From NCBI RefSeq assembly GCF_029962835.1, contig NC_080588.1, positions 16,076,001-16,140,000 of the forward strand: DNA of 64,000 bases. The letters run 5' to 3'. The notes beneath the pieces were generated by a model, which searched no databases, was not told the DNA's origin, and was given only the letters and a program-made list of their open reading frames with translations. This stretch comes from Magnolia sinica (lineage: Eukaryota; Streptophyta; Magnoliopsida; Magnoliales; Magnoliaceae). The position numbers and the translations under genes are program-made. Every line of letters starts with the position of its first letter. Within the stretch, counting starts at the first letter, position 1. Positions 24,409-36,185 of this stretch are shown piece after piece.

Positions 24409-25380
24409 ATGGCTAAAGGAGAGGGCTCATCAGTCACTAGGCCTCCAGTATTTGATGGATCAAATTATGCATAATGGAAGGCTAGGATGCACTACTTTCT
24501 GAGATCATTGGATCATGACGTTTGGGATATTGTTGAAAGTAGATATGTGTCACCAACTGAACAAATTGTACTTGACAGTGGCACAACCATCACAAAACCC
24601 AAACCCAAAGAAAAGTGGATGACATTCGATAAAGAAAAACAGATTGTTGAAGCTAAAGCTATGAACGCCATCTAATGTGCCGTGTCCCAAGATATTTTCA
24701 ATCAAATAAGTATGTGTGGGACATCCAAAGAAGCATGGGATCTATTGGAAATAATCTATGAAGGCACAAGCACTGTGAAGAGATTTAAACTTCAACTCCT
24801 GACTTCATAGTTCGAAAGTCTTAGAATGGAAGAGCATGAGACCTTTATGGAGTTTTTCACGAAGTTGAATATCATTTGCAACTCCATGGGTGGATTGGGA
24901 GAAAAGGTTTTGGTGCCTAAAATCTGTAGAAAAATACTGAGATCACTACTGGAACGGTTTAATCCCAAAGTAACAACTATTGAAGAGTGTAGGAATATTG
25001 ATGAAATGAAAGTAGAAGAACTGGTAGGTTCCCTACAAACTTTTAAACTACACTTCAAACAAACCCAAAAATCCAAAAGTAATGTCCTAAAAACTTCAAA
25101 GAAAACAACAAATGAGGACAGTGGAAGTGAAAAAGAATATGAAGATGAGGAAGTGGCTTTGCTGGCACAAAGATTTAGGAAATTCTTTCAGAAGAATCGT
25201 GGCCGTCCATCTAGAGGAAAGTGGGTAGACAACAAACCTTCTACAAGCAACTTTGGTAAAAAGACCAAAGAACCACAATGTTATGCCTGTCAGAAGTATG
25301 GACATCTGTCTACTGAATGCCCAAACAGAAAAACTAAGGGCAAGGCAATGGCCGCCATATGGGATGATACAGAAGAGTAA
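24409..25380 (+). pseudogene. gag: Copia gag, N-terminal and zinc-knuckle part, three nonsense codons
   Basis: One frame of 324 codons starting at ATG 24409, interrupted by stops at 24472, 24673 and 24808. The protein would form the nucleocapsid. It shows the Copia gag start (PVFDGSNYA, then WKARM after the first stop), the EAWDLLE segment typical of UBN2/gag-polypeptide domains, a basic region and a CX2CX4HX4C zinc knuckle (CYACQKYGHLSTEC, near 25281-25322). The three stops make it inactive. They may be ordinary decay, because the flanking amino acids stay close to family expectation. Confidence 0.85.
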
Positions 25381-26338
25381 AGTTCAGAATCTAATGACTC
25401 AGAGAGTGATGGAGATAAAAAAAATCCTTGAAAATTCTTATGGTCACCAGTACTCCAATCATTCCCAGTGAATCTGAAAACGGTAAAGAACATCAAACCA
25501 CTAAATCATTTCCATCTGATAATGACGAAATTGAAGAGGAAGAAGAAGAAGATGAATAAAACAAGCTACAAAATGCTTACAATCAACTTTATATTCATAG
25601 CATCAACATACTTAAAAGATTTGGAATGTCTGAAAACAAGAAGGAATTGCTGCAAAAAGATTTGGACAAAACCTTGGAAATTAATACACATTTAATCAAT
25701 GATTTACAGCAATATCATTCAGACAATGATAAGTTAGAAAGAATCAATCTATCCCTAAAAACGGAATCATCATGGCTTATGAAACAAGTTGAATTATTAA
25801 AAGATGAAAATGAGTAACTCAAGAATGAAAATCACACACTCCATATTGACCTAGAAAATCCAGAAAATTTACTGAAATAAATTATAAATTTTCTCATAGT
25901 GGTGAAAAGCTAGAAAAGTTGTTAGGGATGGAAAAATGAGGAAAAGACAAGAGTGGCCCAGGGTATGATAAAACTAAGAAGAAAACTGGAAATGCAGCAC
26001 CAATAACTAAAAAATCTGTTGCTTCAAGAAGCGAAACTAAAACTACTCCAGTGTGTCATTCGTGTGGTGATTTGGGTCATTATCAGTTCGAATGCATGAC
26101 ACCTAGGAGGACTCAACATAACTCTGGTCAGAATCATATCGATGAATTCAAACTAACCAGAGAAATGCAAAGTTTCAAGAGTCCACTTAGGAACATGGAT
26201 AGAAGAAATGCACATTTATCACCACCAAAAATGACCAATAAAATGAAGGAATTATTTAACCAAATGGATGAGCTAAACAAGAAAACTAAACCCATCACAG
26301 TTAAAAAGGTTGCCATTAAATGGGTAAGAAAAAACTAG
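25381..26338 (+). pseudogene. gag: Copia gag, C-terminal part with coiled coil and second zinc knuckle
   Basis: Downstream of the stop at 25378 the sequence keeps gag-like character in broken frames: an acidic run (about 25530-25557), a leucine/glutamate/lysine-rich stretch (25626-25817) with the look of a coiled coil, and a second CX2CX4HX4C knuckle (CHSCGDLGHYQFEC, 26054-26095). Long gag proteins with coiled coils are typical of SIRE elements. Frames are interrupted several times, so no product is expected. Where protease would normally start, the sequence passes instead into non-coding DNA (26340-26900). Confidence 0.65.
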
Positions 26339-26939
26339 TTCAGATCATGCATCAAGATCTGAATATATGCTAAAATGAGAAAATTTTGCTAAGCTTGAAA
26401 ACGATGCATCTAAATCTTTTTGTGCATAAACATTGTGATGTTTATAATTTTGAGTTGTACAAAACCTATACAAAATTTTGGTATTTGCAAATTCAAGGAT
26501 AAAACTCTCCTTAATATCTGTCAAACTAAGGTAGAATGAAAAAAAAAATTCAGAATCAATGTCTCATGACAAGCCATTCGCGATTAATCAATAAAGGGTC
26601 GATATCATTGACGTCCCTTCAGAATAAGAAGAGCCATATGATCGAGAATGATATCTTAGACAGGCTCAGTGAAATCAATCAAGAGTTTCTCGATATCATC
26701 GAAATAATGATCAATGATATCGACAGATGTTGCCCAATATAAGTCGATGGAGCATGAAAAAGGGGTTTGTGTTCTAGGGTTTCCCTTCCTCTTCCTGGCT
26801 CACTCCTCTTGACCAGATCACTCGGACCCTCGATGGACTGTCCCAAATCGTTCAACAAATCCAGTAATACCTTTCTATACATCAGGAGTCCATTCTTCCT
26901 TTTTGGTATTTAATCCTTCAAACCTTCCTTTTTGTCCAC
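26339..26939. other. Copia internal spacer without recognised coding sequence
   Basis: Sits exactly where pol would be expected. It includes GATATCATCGA-type motifs like those in the LTRs (26600-26730). No pol motif is seen in any frame. Confidence 0.55.
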
Positions 26940-28128
26940 ATGGGAAAAGACAAAGGAAAAGCATCCAGACAAGTGGAATCTTCGAGATCCGTTCGACAAA
27001 AAGTGGTTGCTCCAAGAGAAAAAGCAAGGGTCCCGGAACGTGGGACCCCCACTCGTCAAAGGTCACAACAAACTACACGTGGCAGATCCCAGTCCGAAAC
27101 CCAAGCACCTACACCTATTCCAGTTACTCCAGTCGCAGCTAAGTTCACTGGGAGAAAGGTTATCCTTGAGAGAAAAGTTGATAGAAGTTGCCTAATTCCA
27201 TATAACCTAAAACCTTTACTTGTTGCTGTAAATTGGTTACCTGTTCTCGATTTCGGTGGACCATGTCATCCTGAACAGACACGCAATTTCCTCACCTCCT
27301 ATCACTCACCCGTGTCTGATCCTCCCTCTATCATGGTGTCGATTGATGGTGATGATGTGCTGATCATCCCAGCTACAATTGCAAACACCTAGGGCTGGAA
27401 ATGTCACCCGATGGTCTCCCTGAAATGGACCTCAAACAACCTGAAATTCGGTCCAAGGTTACTAAATATCTCTGTCATGATAGAGACATTCCCTGGTATT
27501 TCGGGTCTTGCACAGTATCTTCACTACAAACATCTATCCTCGAAGTACCAATCGGACCAATCTCACTGCATTCATGACTATGATAGTGTATTCAATAGCC
27601 AAGGGTATAAAAATCTGCCTCCCGACTCTGCTTGTACATCAATTGGTTTACGCCGTTCATACATCCAGGGATCTTCACTTGTCATATCCCTGGATCATAC
27701 ATACCATATGCAATGTCATAGACTTCCCAACTTTGAGTGATCTTGTACTTCCTCTCCAAACCTTCAACAAAAGTAACATTAGAAGGATGGATTTGAAGTT
27801 TCACAAGTATCCTGAGGACCCTGAGGAAGATATTCATGCAGAAAGAGAAGGTGGGATAGGTGACACACCGATGGAGGGAACTGAGACAGCCGGAGAAGAA
27901 GCCCCTGAATCCATTCCAGCACCGTCAACGTCAATGCCCGGGTATGCCAAACGATTCAAGTTGGACAGGATTAGAGCCATTCAAAGGGATGTTCACTCCA
28001 TGCATGAGAGGCTTACAGTCTTGAAACGGTTGGTCCAAGGAGTGCAGCAGATGGTCCAACAACTGGTTGAGATAATTACCTGCCGTCGAGACGATACGAT
28101 GCCATCTACCTCTGTTCCTCTGCCATAG
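26940..28128 (+). pseudogene. 3' ORF of the Copia element (putative plant transposon protein-like), frameshifted
   Basis: The frame starts at ATG 26940 with a very basic, Ser/Thr/Gln/Pro-rich N-terminus and stops at 27390. The same frame continues to about 27500. The reading then shifts to the frame that runs to the stop at 28126, beginning near NIYPRSTNRTNLT. The middle, with alternating hydrophobic patches, resembles the 'putative plant transposon protein' domain often found in retrotransposon 3' ORFs. The C-terminal third is acidic and then helical with heptad-like leucine/valine spacing (27951-28075). In SIRE elements an ORF at this place is called envelope-like, but its function is unproven. 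With a stop and a frameshift it is inactive here. Confidence 0.55.
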
Positions 28129-28867
28129 TACGGGATTCTGAACACTATCACATTCACTCACACTTATCTCTGTGTATGAGTAGAAGTATCTTTTTGATGC
28201 TCTACGCTCTTATTAGTGAACGTGATAGCTCCTTAACAGTTTGACAATTTTTTTGTTGTTGTATGTTATATATACCCCATGTGGGTTTGCTACTATTAGT
28301 TACGTCTGGGTGCCCATGGATGGGCCTGCTTTTTTTATAACTGTTTCTACGGCCATGACTATGAGTTTAAATCCCCTGATTTATCTAGTTTCTGATATGG
28401 GATGCATGTGATGTTGTTGATGATTATTTTATCTGAGTTTATCACTGTTGTATTTGACTTGATATGCATCCATAATTTCTGAAAATGATATCTGCTTAAA
28501 ACTGCCACAATTATCATCCATCTATCTTCACTATATGAATGCTTATTAAAAGTTGGTTCTCCCATGTCTTTAGCACTTCAGTCAATATCAACTGCTATAT
28601 CTTTGTCAATGACTGACAAAAAGGGGGAGAACAGTTCAAACACCCCAAACGAAAAATTGTATATCTGTTTAAATGATGTTGCAGGTGTTGGGGGGAGCAG
28701 CTGCACCAAGAAAAGGGGAGTTTGCAGTTAGGGGAAGCAGATATTAGGTTGTGTACATGGTTTCATTAGAAATTATAAAATCATGTCAAAAGCATGTACA
28801 CACAATTTAGTATGTGGTTATCTAGATGCTGTTCTAGGGTGTTTTGGTATTTTGTCACGTAATTGAC
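28129..28867. other. Copia 3' internal non-coding region
   Basis: About 0.7 kb between the 3' ORF and the polypurine tract. It contains an additional polypurine-tract-like motif, AAAAAGGGGGAGA at 28618-28630. No gene. Confidence 0.6.
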
Positions 28868-28878
28868 AAAGGGGGAGA
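28868..28878 (+). other. Copia polypurine tract
   Basis: AAAGGGGGAGA lies directly before the 3' LTR (TGAAAG at 28880), where plus-strand DNA synthesis is primed. Confidence 0.88.
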
Positions 28879-28879
28879 T

Positions 28880-31203
28880 TGAAAGTGCCTTGGTTTGTCA
28901 ATTAATGCAAGTGTTGAGTTGGACAGACTGCAAAGCCTCATAGGAAGATCAATTCAAGCGTCTACCTCAACCGGGATGTGTGCAAGCTCGCCTCAGGTAA
29001 ATCTAAGCCTCACATCCCATGTCCCAAAACACCAGGTATATAATAAACCCTTAAAACAAACTAGAACATCATAGGGTTTTAAAGTTGAGAAAACTTTTTC
29101 AAAACTTAGAAAATTCTCTAAGTTTTCTTGTTTAGTCAATTTTATCGATACACATCTCGATATGATCAACCTGTGCTGTCGATGTCCTCAATACTTAAAC
29201 GATATCATCGAAATGAGGACAAAATACGTTCAACAATCGCATATATCTCTGGATGGATTTATTGATGTATCGATATACCTATCAATATCATCGATATTTG
29301 AATCTCGAGTCCATTGATGGTGACTCGATAATATCGATAGACAGATCTCTGGTGCCCTTGTTTTACTTAAGAAAATCATGTGTGCATCGATATATAGAAA
29401 CTCTTCTCGATATCATGAAAGTTCAAATTCCAATGATATCGGAAGGCTCTCGATGTTATCGGTCATGGGCGCCTTATCTTCCAGCAAATATTTTAGGATG
29501 TTTTATCTTTGATTGAGGGTCCCTCAATAGAATCGATATTCAAATATCGATGATATCGATGCTGAATCGATTGCATCGATCATGGACATAAACTGTCCAG
29601 TAAGCTTAATGAAAAATCCTTTGGATTTATCGATGCCTTGACACAGCTATCGATATCATCGACATTCAAATTCCGATGATCTCGGAGGTCTCTCGATCAT
29701 TCTTGTAAACTTGAAATATTTCATAGCAAGTCTCTCTCATTTTCAAGTGTCGATGAATCGAACCTCTCATCGATGATATCGGAGTTCGAAATTCGATGAC
29801 ATCGACACGTGCTTCGATTCCCTCGACCAGCTGGAATTAGGTTTTAAAAGTGTATGACATTTGAGTTTGTGTCATCGAGCGAATAGTCGATACAATCGAG
29901 AGTATACGCTCGATGATATCGACCCTGCTTGATGAGATTGAACTCTGTCATAAATGTGACCGTTTTATATCCGTTGGAACCTTTTGCCTATATAAAGAGG
30001 ACTTGTCATTGTTGCTGGCAGAGAAAGAAGAGAGTACTTTTGAGTGTTTTACCTTAGATCATATACCCAAAGCCCTTTCTCTCAAGGGAGTTCATCCTCC
30101 AATCCACCCTCATCATTGATATTCAATAGAGTGGATTGGGGAATGAACTTCTGCATTTAAGGATCCTCCAGCTACTACCTTAATGGCAAATCATTAAGCT
30201 GGGATGCCTTGAATGCATAGATGATTGGAATCGCTTTGTCTTCCTAATAGAAAAACATTTAGAGAGTAGGATTCCATCATAACCTTGACTCAACCCATCG
30301 CCATATATTAGTACATCATTTGAGTTACGGATCAAGGAAGCAGAAGACTCTTCATCAACAAAGGAGGAGATCTTTATCAAGGAGCTAAATGAGACTCATC
30401 CACTTATCTGTAAGTAACTAGAGTCCAGAGGACCCTTTGATCATTCCTTTGTAGGATTGGGTCTAAGGTGTTTCTCACCCTTATAAGCCCTCGTAGGAGG
30501 CCTTCGGCGAGAGTGTGCTGGTGGGTGCATTGTGTGGACCCTTGCTCTATGGAGAGCATAAACATCTAGTTGAAGGTAAACCTATTTAAAACCTTAGGTT
30601 AGAGGTGAACCGTGTGAAACCTTAGTTATGGTCTTATGGAAGATCCTTGGCCAGTGTGCCTAAAAGTGGGTGTGTTGTATTGACCCTTGCTCGTGAGAGC
30701 ATAAAAGTCAGCCTCAGTGTAGGTTGTAATGGTTGAAGGTGAACCTGATTTAAAACCTTAAGTTTGAGGTGAACCACTGTGAAACCTCAGTGAAATCCGG
30801 TACACTCAAGGGTTAAGTACGGTTACCGGGAGTGGAGTAGACAAGTAGTCGAACCACTATAAAAATAACTGTGCTTGAGATTGCTATTCTTTTATTTGTG
30901 TGATTTTCTTTAATAGTTTCATATCTGAATATCTGAGATAACACTTCACACACATATACAGTCATATCCATCATAAACTAGTTTGCGTATTGTTCACTTA
31001 TTAAATAGTTTGTGATTGGATCCTCTAACGGGCTTGGAAGCTAGTAGAGTTACTTTTGAGTAATCTTAATATGAGCTTATCGTTAGGATTAGTGTAATAG
31101 GATTTTAAATAAACCATAAAAACTTTAAAAGTCCTACTCACCCCCCTTTAGGACATATTGGCATATTCCTACTTCAACTAAAGCAGTCTTTACCACAATT
31201 TCA
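28880..31203 (+). repeat. 3' LTR of the Copia element (2324 bp)
   Basis: TGAAAGTGCC to CAATTTCA. Highly similar to 22319-24337 but with an extra ~0.3 kb rich in ATCGATGATATCGAT-like palindromes (29270-29640). TATA box TATATAAA at 29989. Confidence 0.9.
29989..29996 (+). promoter_or_regulatory. TATA box of the Copia 3' LTR
   Basis: TATATAAAGAGGAC, the same context as in the 5' LTR. In a 3' LTR it could drive transcription into flanking DNA. Confidence 0.6.
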
Positions 31204-31983
31204 TGATGCTTCCATCATGCCTTGTAGATTGTCCAAGTTATTAGGCCCACCTTATCTTTATTGGACCCTTAGGATACCCAAATTGTTATGTGATGGAATG
31301 GGCGAGGAAGCCCACTCCTCGTTCTTAGGCCCATTCTTGACATGAGTAGGCCATCTAGGCCCATCCTTATTATGAGGAGAGTACATCATCACTATAGATG
31401 GAAGGATCTGTATCAAATTTAGTTGATCTACCATTGAGGACTGATCGTGATATTTTGGTCTATATACACCATCCTTCTATGGGCCTCGTCATGTATTTGG
31501 GACAATTAATGTGCTTGTTTACTTAAGGTAGTCGGATACACTAAGTATGTGCTTGCATAACATCATGACTCATGCCCATACACATTATTTATATGCTTGA
31601 TATGAGGAGTGATTGATCATATCATATGCCATTGGGCGAATTGTTTATGAGACTCCTTGATAGACAGAGTTCCCCACACGAGCACACGGTATGCGTAGGA
31701 TTGATGCATGACTGGATAGTATGACTTATGCATCTTGCATTGTGTGACATGATTACTGAATGCCTTAGCGAATCAGGGTTGTGGCCTCCATAGGCATAAC
31801 GTGGATGGCAGGATCAAATACCGAAAATACTTAGCTTCAGCACTATGGGCACTTAGGATGTCCTTGCGTGAAAGTCCCAAAACCCTTATGGTACTAGGAG
31901 GATGCTCCAATATCGAGACCAAGGGGATACATTAGCGCATGAGGGCTGTATACTAGTAGGCCGCGTCTCCCATTGTGTCGTGG

Positions 31984-34900
31984 TGTCAGGACCATGTGCT
32001 AGTGTCTGTTCCATTCCATAGGTTTCTGCGGTCCTCCCTGTCGAATTTCGATGACCCTCAACTCGTAGATTGCATTTGCACGTGACCCTGACTAACATCT
32101 TATAATCCCCAGCCGTCTTGACTCGAGACCTGCTCCATTGCGACCGTACCATCACCGTGGTTCGGACGCCGCATCTCATGCGTCAATCCGATGTTTAGAT
32201 CATAAGTTGTGGGCCGCTCATGATTCCAGCCATTGATCGCGTGATTGTGGGACACACCTATCTTGATTGCACACTTCCCTAGGTCATTATGAAGGTGACA
32301 TCACCCTTACACCTAGCACCCTACCTACCCTACCATAGCCACCCTAGTCCCTAACCCTTAAATGATCATTTTTCTTCCCCATGAGCAAGCCTCTTACAAG
32401 TCATGATGGCCCTATCATCATCATTGCCTAGAAACTATCTCTCTCTCCCTCTTATCTCTCTCTCCCTCCCTCTTTCTTCTTCATTCTCCATTACTAGAGC
32501 TTGGGATTTTAAGCAATCCCAAAAAAAATTCCAACCCTTTGCAAACTCTTCACCCCGAAATCTAAGCCTCAAAAATCAATCTCAATCCTTCAATCTCACC
32601 CCTTAGAGCATTGGAAGCCATTGGTGGAAGAAGGAGTTCAAGAATCCTAGGAGGGTGCTTGTTTAGGATTAGATCCTTTCATCCTTTAATTTATTTTTAG
32701 TTTTCATTACATGGGACCATGTAGGACCCACCAATCAATGGTGGAGATCCCACTTGGACCGTTGGATGTGGCTAATGGCCCATCCTTGATGCATGCATGA
32801 TCCATGATGGGTCCATTCTCCATGGACCCCATCATGATGTTTTTTCTTTTAAATCCATGCCTTTAAGGGTCATATAGACCCCTCATTTGTGATGGGCCCA
32901 TGCATGTATGGGACCCATCTTGATGTATGCATGTACATGGAGGAGCTCATAGTGGTGGAGCTCCTCCTGTCCCTGCCGTTTCTCTCTCTTTCTTTCTCTT
33001 TTGATCCTTTCATGATGGCCCACTTGATGATGTATGTTGTTGTCCAAACTTGGGAGGACCACACATCTAGATTTTTGGGACACCATGCTGCCCATTTTCG
33101 GGCCAATCTGAATGAAGGAAAACTCATAAAAGAAACTGATATTCTCGATATATGGCCCACCCATGCGGACCCCACTATGATGTATGCATTTTATTCATGT
33201 TGTCCACCTGTGTGGACCCCACCGGCATACGTATTTCATGCAAACCGTTCATACGTTCGCTGGACATCCATGTCATTAGATGAAGGTGAAAGTACAAATA
33301 TTAGCTTTATTCTAAAGACTAGTGGGTCGCACACGTGTGGACCACCCCTAATGAATGCATTTCATCCCTGCAGTCCACCGTCCACTGCTGGACGGTGGGA
33401 CCCATGTGATGAATGGGTTTTATCCTAGTCGTGCGTCCAGCAGAGCTGGGATGGGACGGTGGGTCCCACTACTGCAAATGTCAGTAGGATCTATAGGCCA
33501 CCATAATGTATGTGTGTCTCTGCCGTCCATCTATCCTGGACGTGGGGCCCATCCACAGGTGTGGCACGTGTAAGATGGGACCCACCTTAATGTATGTTAT
33601 CTACATCCACATCGTCCATCTAATCTACCCCCTAGATTGTCAGAGACCCGATAATGCATGTATGTTATGCATATTGTCCATCTATTTTGGGACATGGGGC
33701 CCACCCCACACGTGTGGCATGTGTGGGGGTGGGACCCACCTTGATGTATATGCTCTATATCCACCTGTCCATCTGGACGAGTGGCGTGAGGCCAACATGA
33801 TGCATTGTTATATCCAACCGTTCGTCCTCTTGAGGATGTGGACCTCACTTGAATGTATGTGGTTCTCCAGCCGTCCATCTGTCCAGGGTGGTGTGGGAAC
33901 CCGCCATGATGTATGTATTCACCACGCTGCCCAGCAGCATGTGGGGCACACCATGATGAATGTGTTTCAACCACGCTGTCCATCTATTTTGTTAAACCAT
34001 GGGCTACCCCATAAGTCCCACTTGATATATATGAGGCCCACCTGTTGTTTGAGGCCCATTGTGTAGTATTGAGGCCCAGAAATTAGGCCCATGTGATGTA
34101 TTTATGGCCTTTTGAATGAGGCCCAATGAGATGTATTTGCAGCCCATTTGATGAGGCCCTTGTGAGTGGCCCAATATGATGTATTTTTTGCCCTTTGTGT
34201 GAGGCCCATCGTGATGTATATTGGGCTCCTGTGTGCAGCCCAATGGGATGTGTATTGGGCCCTTATGTGAGGCCATGGGCCCACTATGTGTTAGGCTCTA
34301 TGTGGGCCACTCCTTAGGAGCAATGTTGGTTAAATGTCCACATTAATGGGCAATGATGGTTAAATGTCCACATTGTGACCTTCCCTTAGGCCTTGTCGGG
34401 CCCGTTCTCATTCGTCTCTAAGTGGGTTGACCTAAATCGATGGGCCCCCTTGATATTGCACGACCCATCTATTCTTTTGGGCTAACCCAAAATGTTGGGT
34501 CCCTATTGTTTGCTTATAGGGTTGTAGGTAGGCCACCTAGGCCTAACCTTGATATGAGGAGAGTTCATCCTCGCCGTAGATGGAGGAATCTGTGCTATTG
34601 GAATTAGTATATCCACAGTCGAGGAATGACCCTCCATGTTATGGACCTGTTGTCCATCTATGGACCCCGCCTTGCATATAGGCCGATTATTGAGGCCGAT
34701 TTCGATGTCGATTGTTGATACCAATTATCGAAGCCGGTTATCAATACCGATTATGAGTATGTGACAACATAGCATTATGATACATGCCCATACGCATCAT
34801 CTACATGCTTGATATGAGATATGGTTAATCATTGCATATGCTATTAGGTAGGTTGTTTATGGGACTCCCTGATAGGCGAGATTTGTCCCACATGAGTGCA

Positions 34901-36003
34901 TGGTATGCATAAGATTGATGCATGATTGGATTGTGTAACTCATGCATCTTGCATTGTGTGATTATGATTACTAAACGCCCTAGTAGCATCAGCGCTGTAG
35001 CTTTCGTAGATATAGCGTAGATGGAAGGATACCGGAAATACTGTTTAAGTACGGGGGCACGTAGGATGTCCCAGGGTGAAAGTCTCCAAACCCTTATAGT
35101 ACCATGGAGGATGCTTTAATGCCTAGATCGAGTGAATGTATGAGCGCATGAGGGCCGAATACCACAAGGTTGCATCTCCCACTATGGTGTGGTTAGTTAG
35201 AAGGGGGTGTGACCTTACTCACCTGAGTGAGGGGGCAATATCTATGTTGAGTCTGACTAGCTTGAGGAATGGGTCTGCTATCAATGAGCCGGGCCCGACA
35301 TTGGTGGGCGGATAGTGAGGTCTCTTCCACTTACCCAGTTGTGTGCTTGGATAGGGACGGTAAGCTAGCATAGAGTGTAATAGACCCCTGTGATATCCCT
35401 AGAGATGAGTTGTATGATTATGTGGATTCCGATGAGGATTGGTATACTTGAGTTGCATCTCGCATCGCATAGCCTTGGTATGGCCGATAGCATTCATGCC
35501 TTGCATGACATCATAGCCTTAGTATGGTTGTTAGCATTCATGGATTCACCAGCATATTTCGTATTACTCTGATATTGCATTCTAAGCATGGTTATATTGA
35601 ACATACACTTTCACCACCCTGTAAGTTTTATATAACCTTATGCACGATAGATGCGTGCAGGTGATGCGAGGACGCAGCCGTAGCTGAGCAGGAGCATATA
35701 ACAGAGCTTCGAGAGTTTTTAGTTATTATCACCATTGTATTTCCCTTTATGCGCATTGTATTTCAAAGTTTTTCATCATAGTGGATTTTGTGATGGTATT
35801 CTTGTTGTTATTGTTCATTGGTTATGCTATGGTTATTCTTATTGTGAAACAATCTTATGCTAAAAATTCTCTTTGTAGGATCTTAGGATCGGAACTAGTA
35901 TATGGGCGCTGGAAGCCGAGAATGGGGTACTATAGAGGTTGTCAACGCCGGATTCGGTGATCGAGAATTTTGTGAGCCCAGTTTCCGAGTTTGGGGCGTG
36001 ATA
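31984..36003 (+). repeat. 5' LTR of Gypsy element D (4020 bp)
   Basis: Begins TGTCAGGACC and ends TTTGGGGCGTGATA, two to three times the length of a usual plant LTR. From the start: a GTCGAATTTCGATGACC block, a CT-rich zone (32420-32500), CCACCATGATGTATG-type units (32890-33990), a TATGAGGCCC minisatellite (34030-34290), a low-repeat region with GATTATCGATACC-like units (34680-34750), and a conserved TATA-containing block near 35620. Chance frames of 60-186 codons occur in the repeats and are not genes. Confidence 0.9.
35628..35635 (+). promoter_or_regulatory. Candidate LTR core promoter (TATA) in the 5' LTR of D
   Basis: TTATATAA within the block TTTCACCACCCT-TAAG-TTT-TATA-A--TTATGCACGAT. 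That block is preserved in LTR A (51017-51060), LTR B (48118-48160) and both LTRs of D, about 370 bases before the LTR end. Conservation across divergent copies supports a functional role. Confidence 0.5.
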
Positions 36004-36008
36004 GGAGT

Positions 36009-36020
36009 TGGTATTAGAGC
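36009..36020 (+). other. Gypsy D primer-binding site
   Basis: TGGTATTAGAGC differs by one base from the initiator-Met-tRNA complement TGGTATCAGAGC and lies five bases after the LTR end. Confidence 0.88.
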
Positions 36021-36185
36021 ATAACTTGGGAATAACTCAATAAAACATCACAAGTCTGCTACGAGCTTCGGATGGGTAGGTCCTGAGTGCATATCTTTCT
36101 GATTTGGTTCCTTAATGTCTGAGCCTTCGAAAGTTCCCAAGGCTGATAGACACCTTTATTCTTTACTATAAACCATTCCGCCTAA

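Larger units (their letters stand above)
22319..31203 (+). mobile_element. SIRE-like Ty1/Copia retrotransposon lacking pol
   Basis: LTRs 22319-24337 and 28880-31203 both run TGAAAG...TTTCA and are flanked by TGATGC (22313-22318 and 31204-31209). A primer-binding site follows the 5' LTR and a polypurine tract precedes the 3' LTR. The internal 4.5 kb contains a decayed gag with zinc knuckles and a coiled-coil stretch, then directly a 3' ORF of unknown role. No protease, integrase, reverse transcriptase or RNase H motifs are visible. The long gag plus an extra ORF before the 3' LTR fits the SIRE/Maximus lineage. It is inserted in LTR B. Confidence 0.85.

Noticed and set aside
33506-34066. 186-codon open frame (and related frames at 32889-33428 and 33597-33983)
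   Set aside because: Composed of translated CCACCATGATGTATG repeats in the 5' LTR of element D. The repeat period produces long open frames on both strands.
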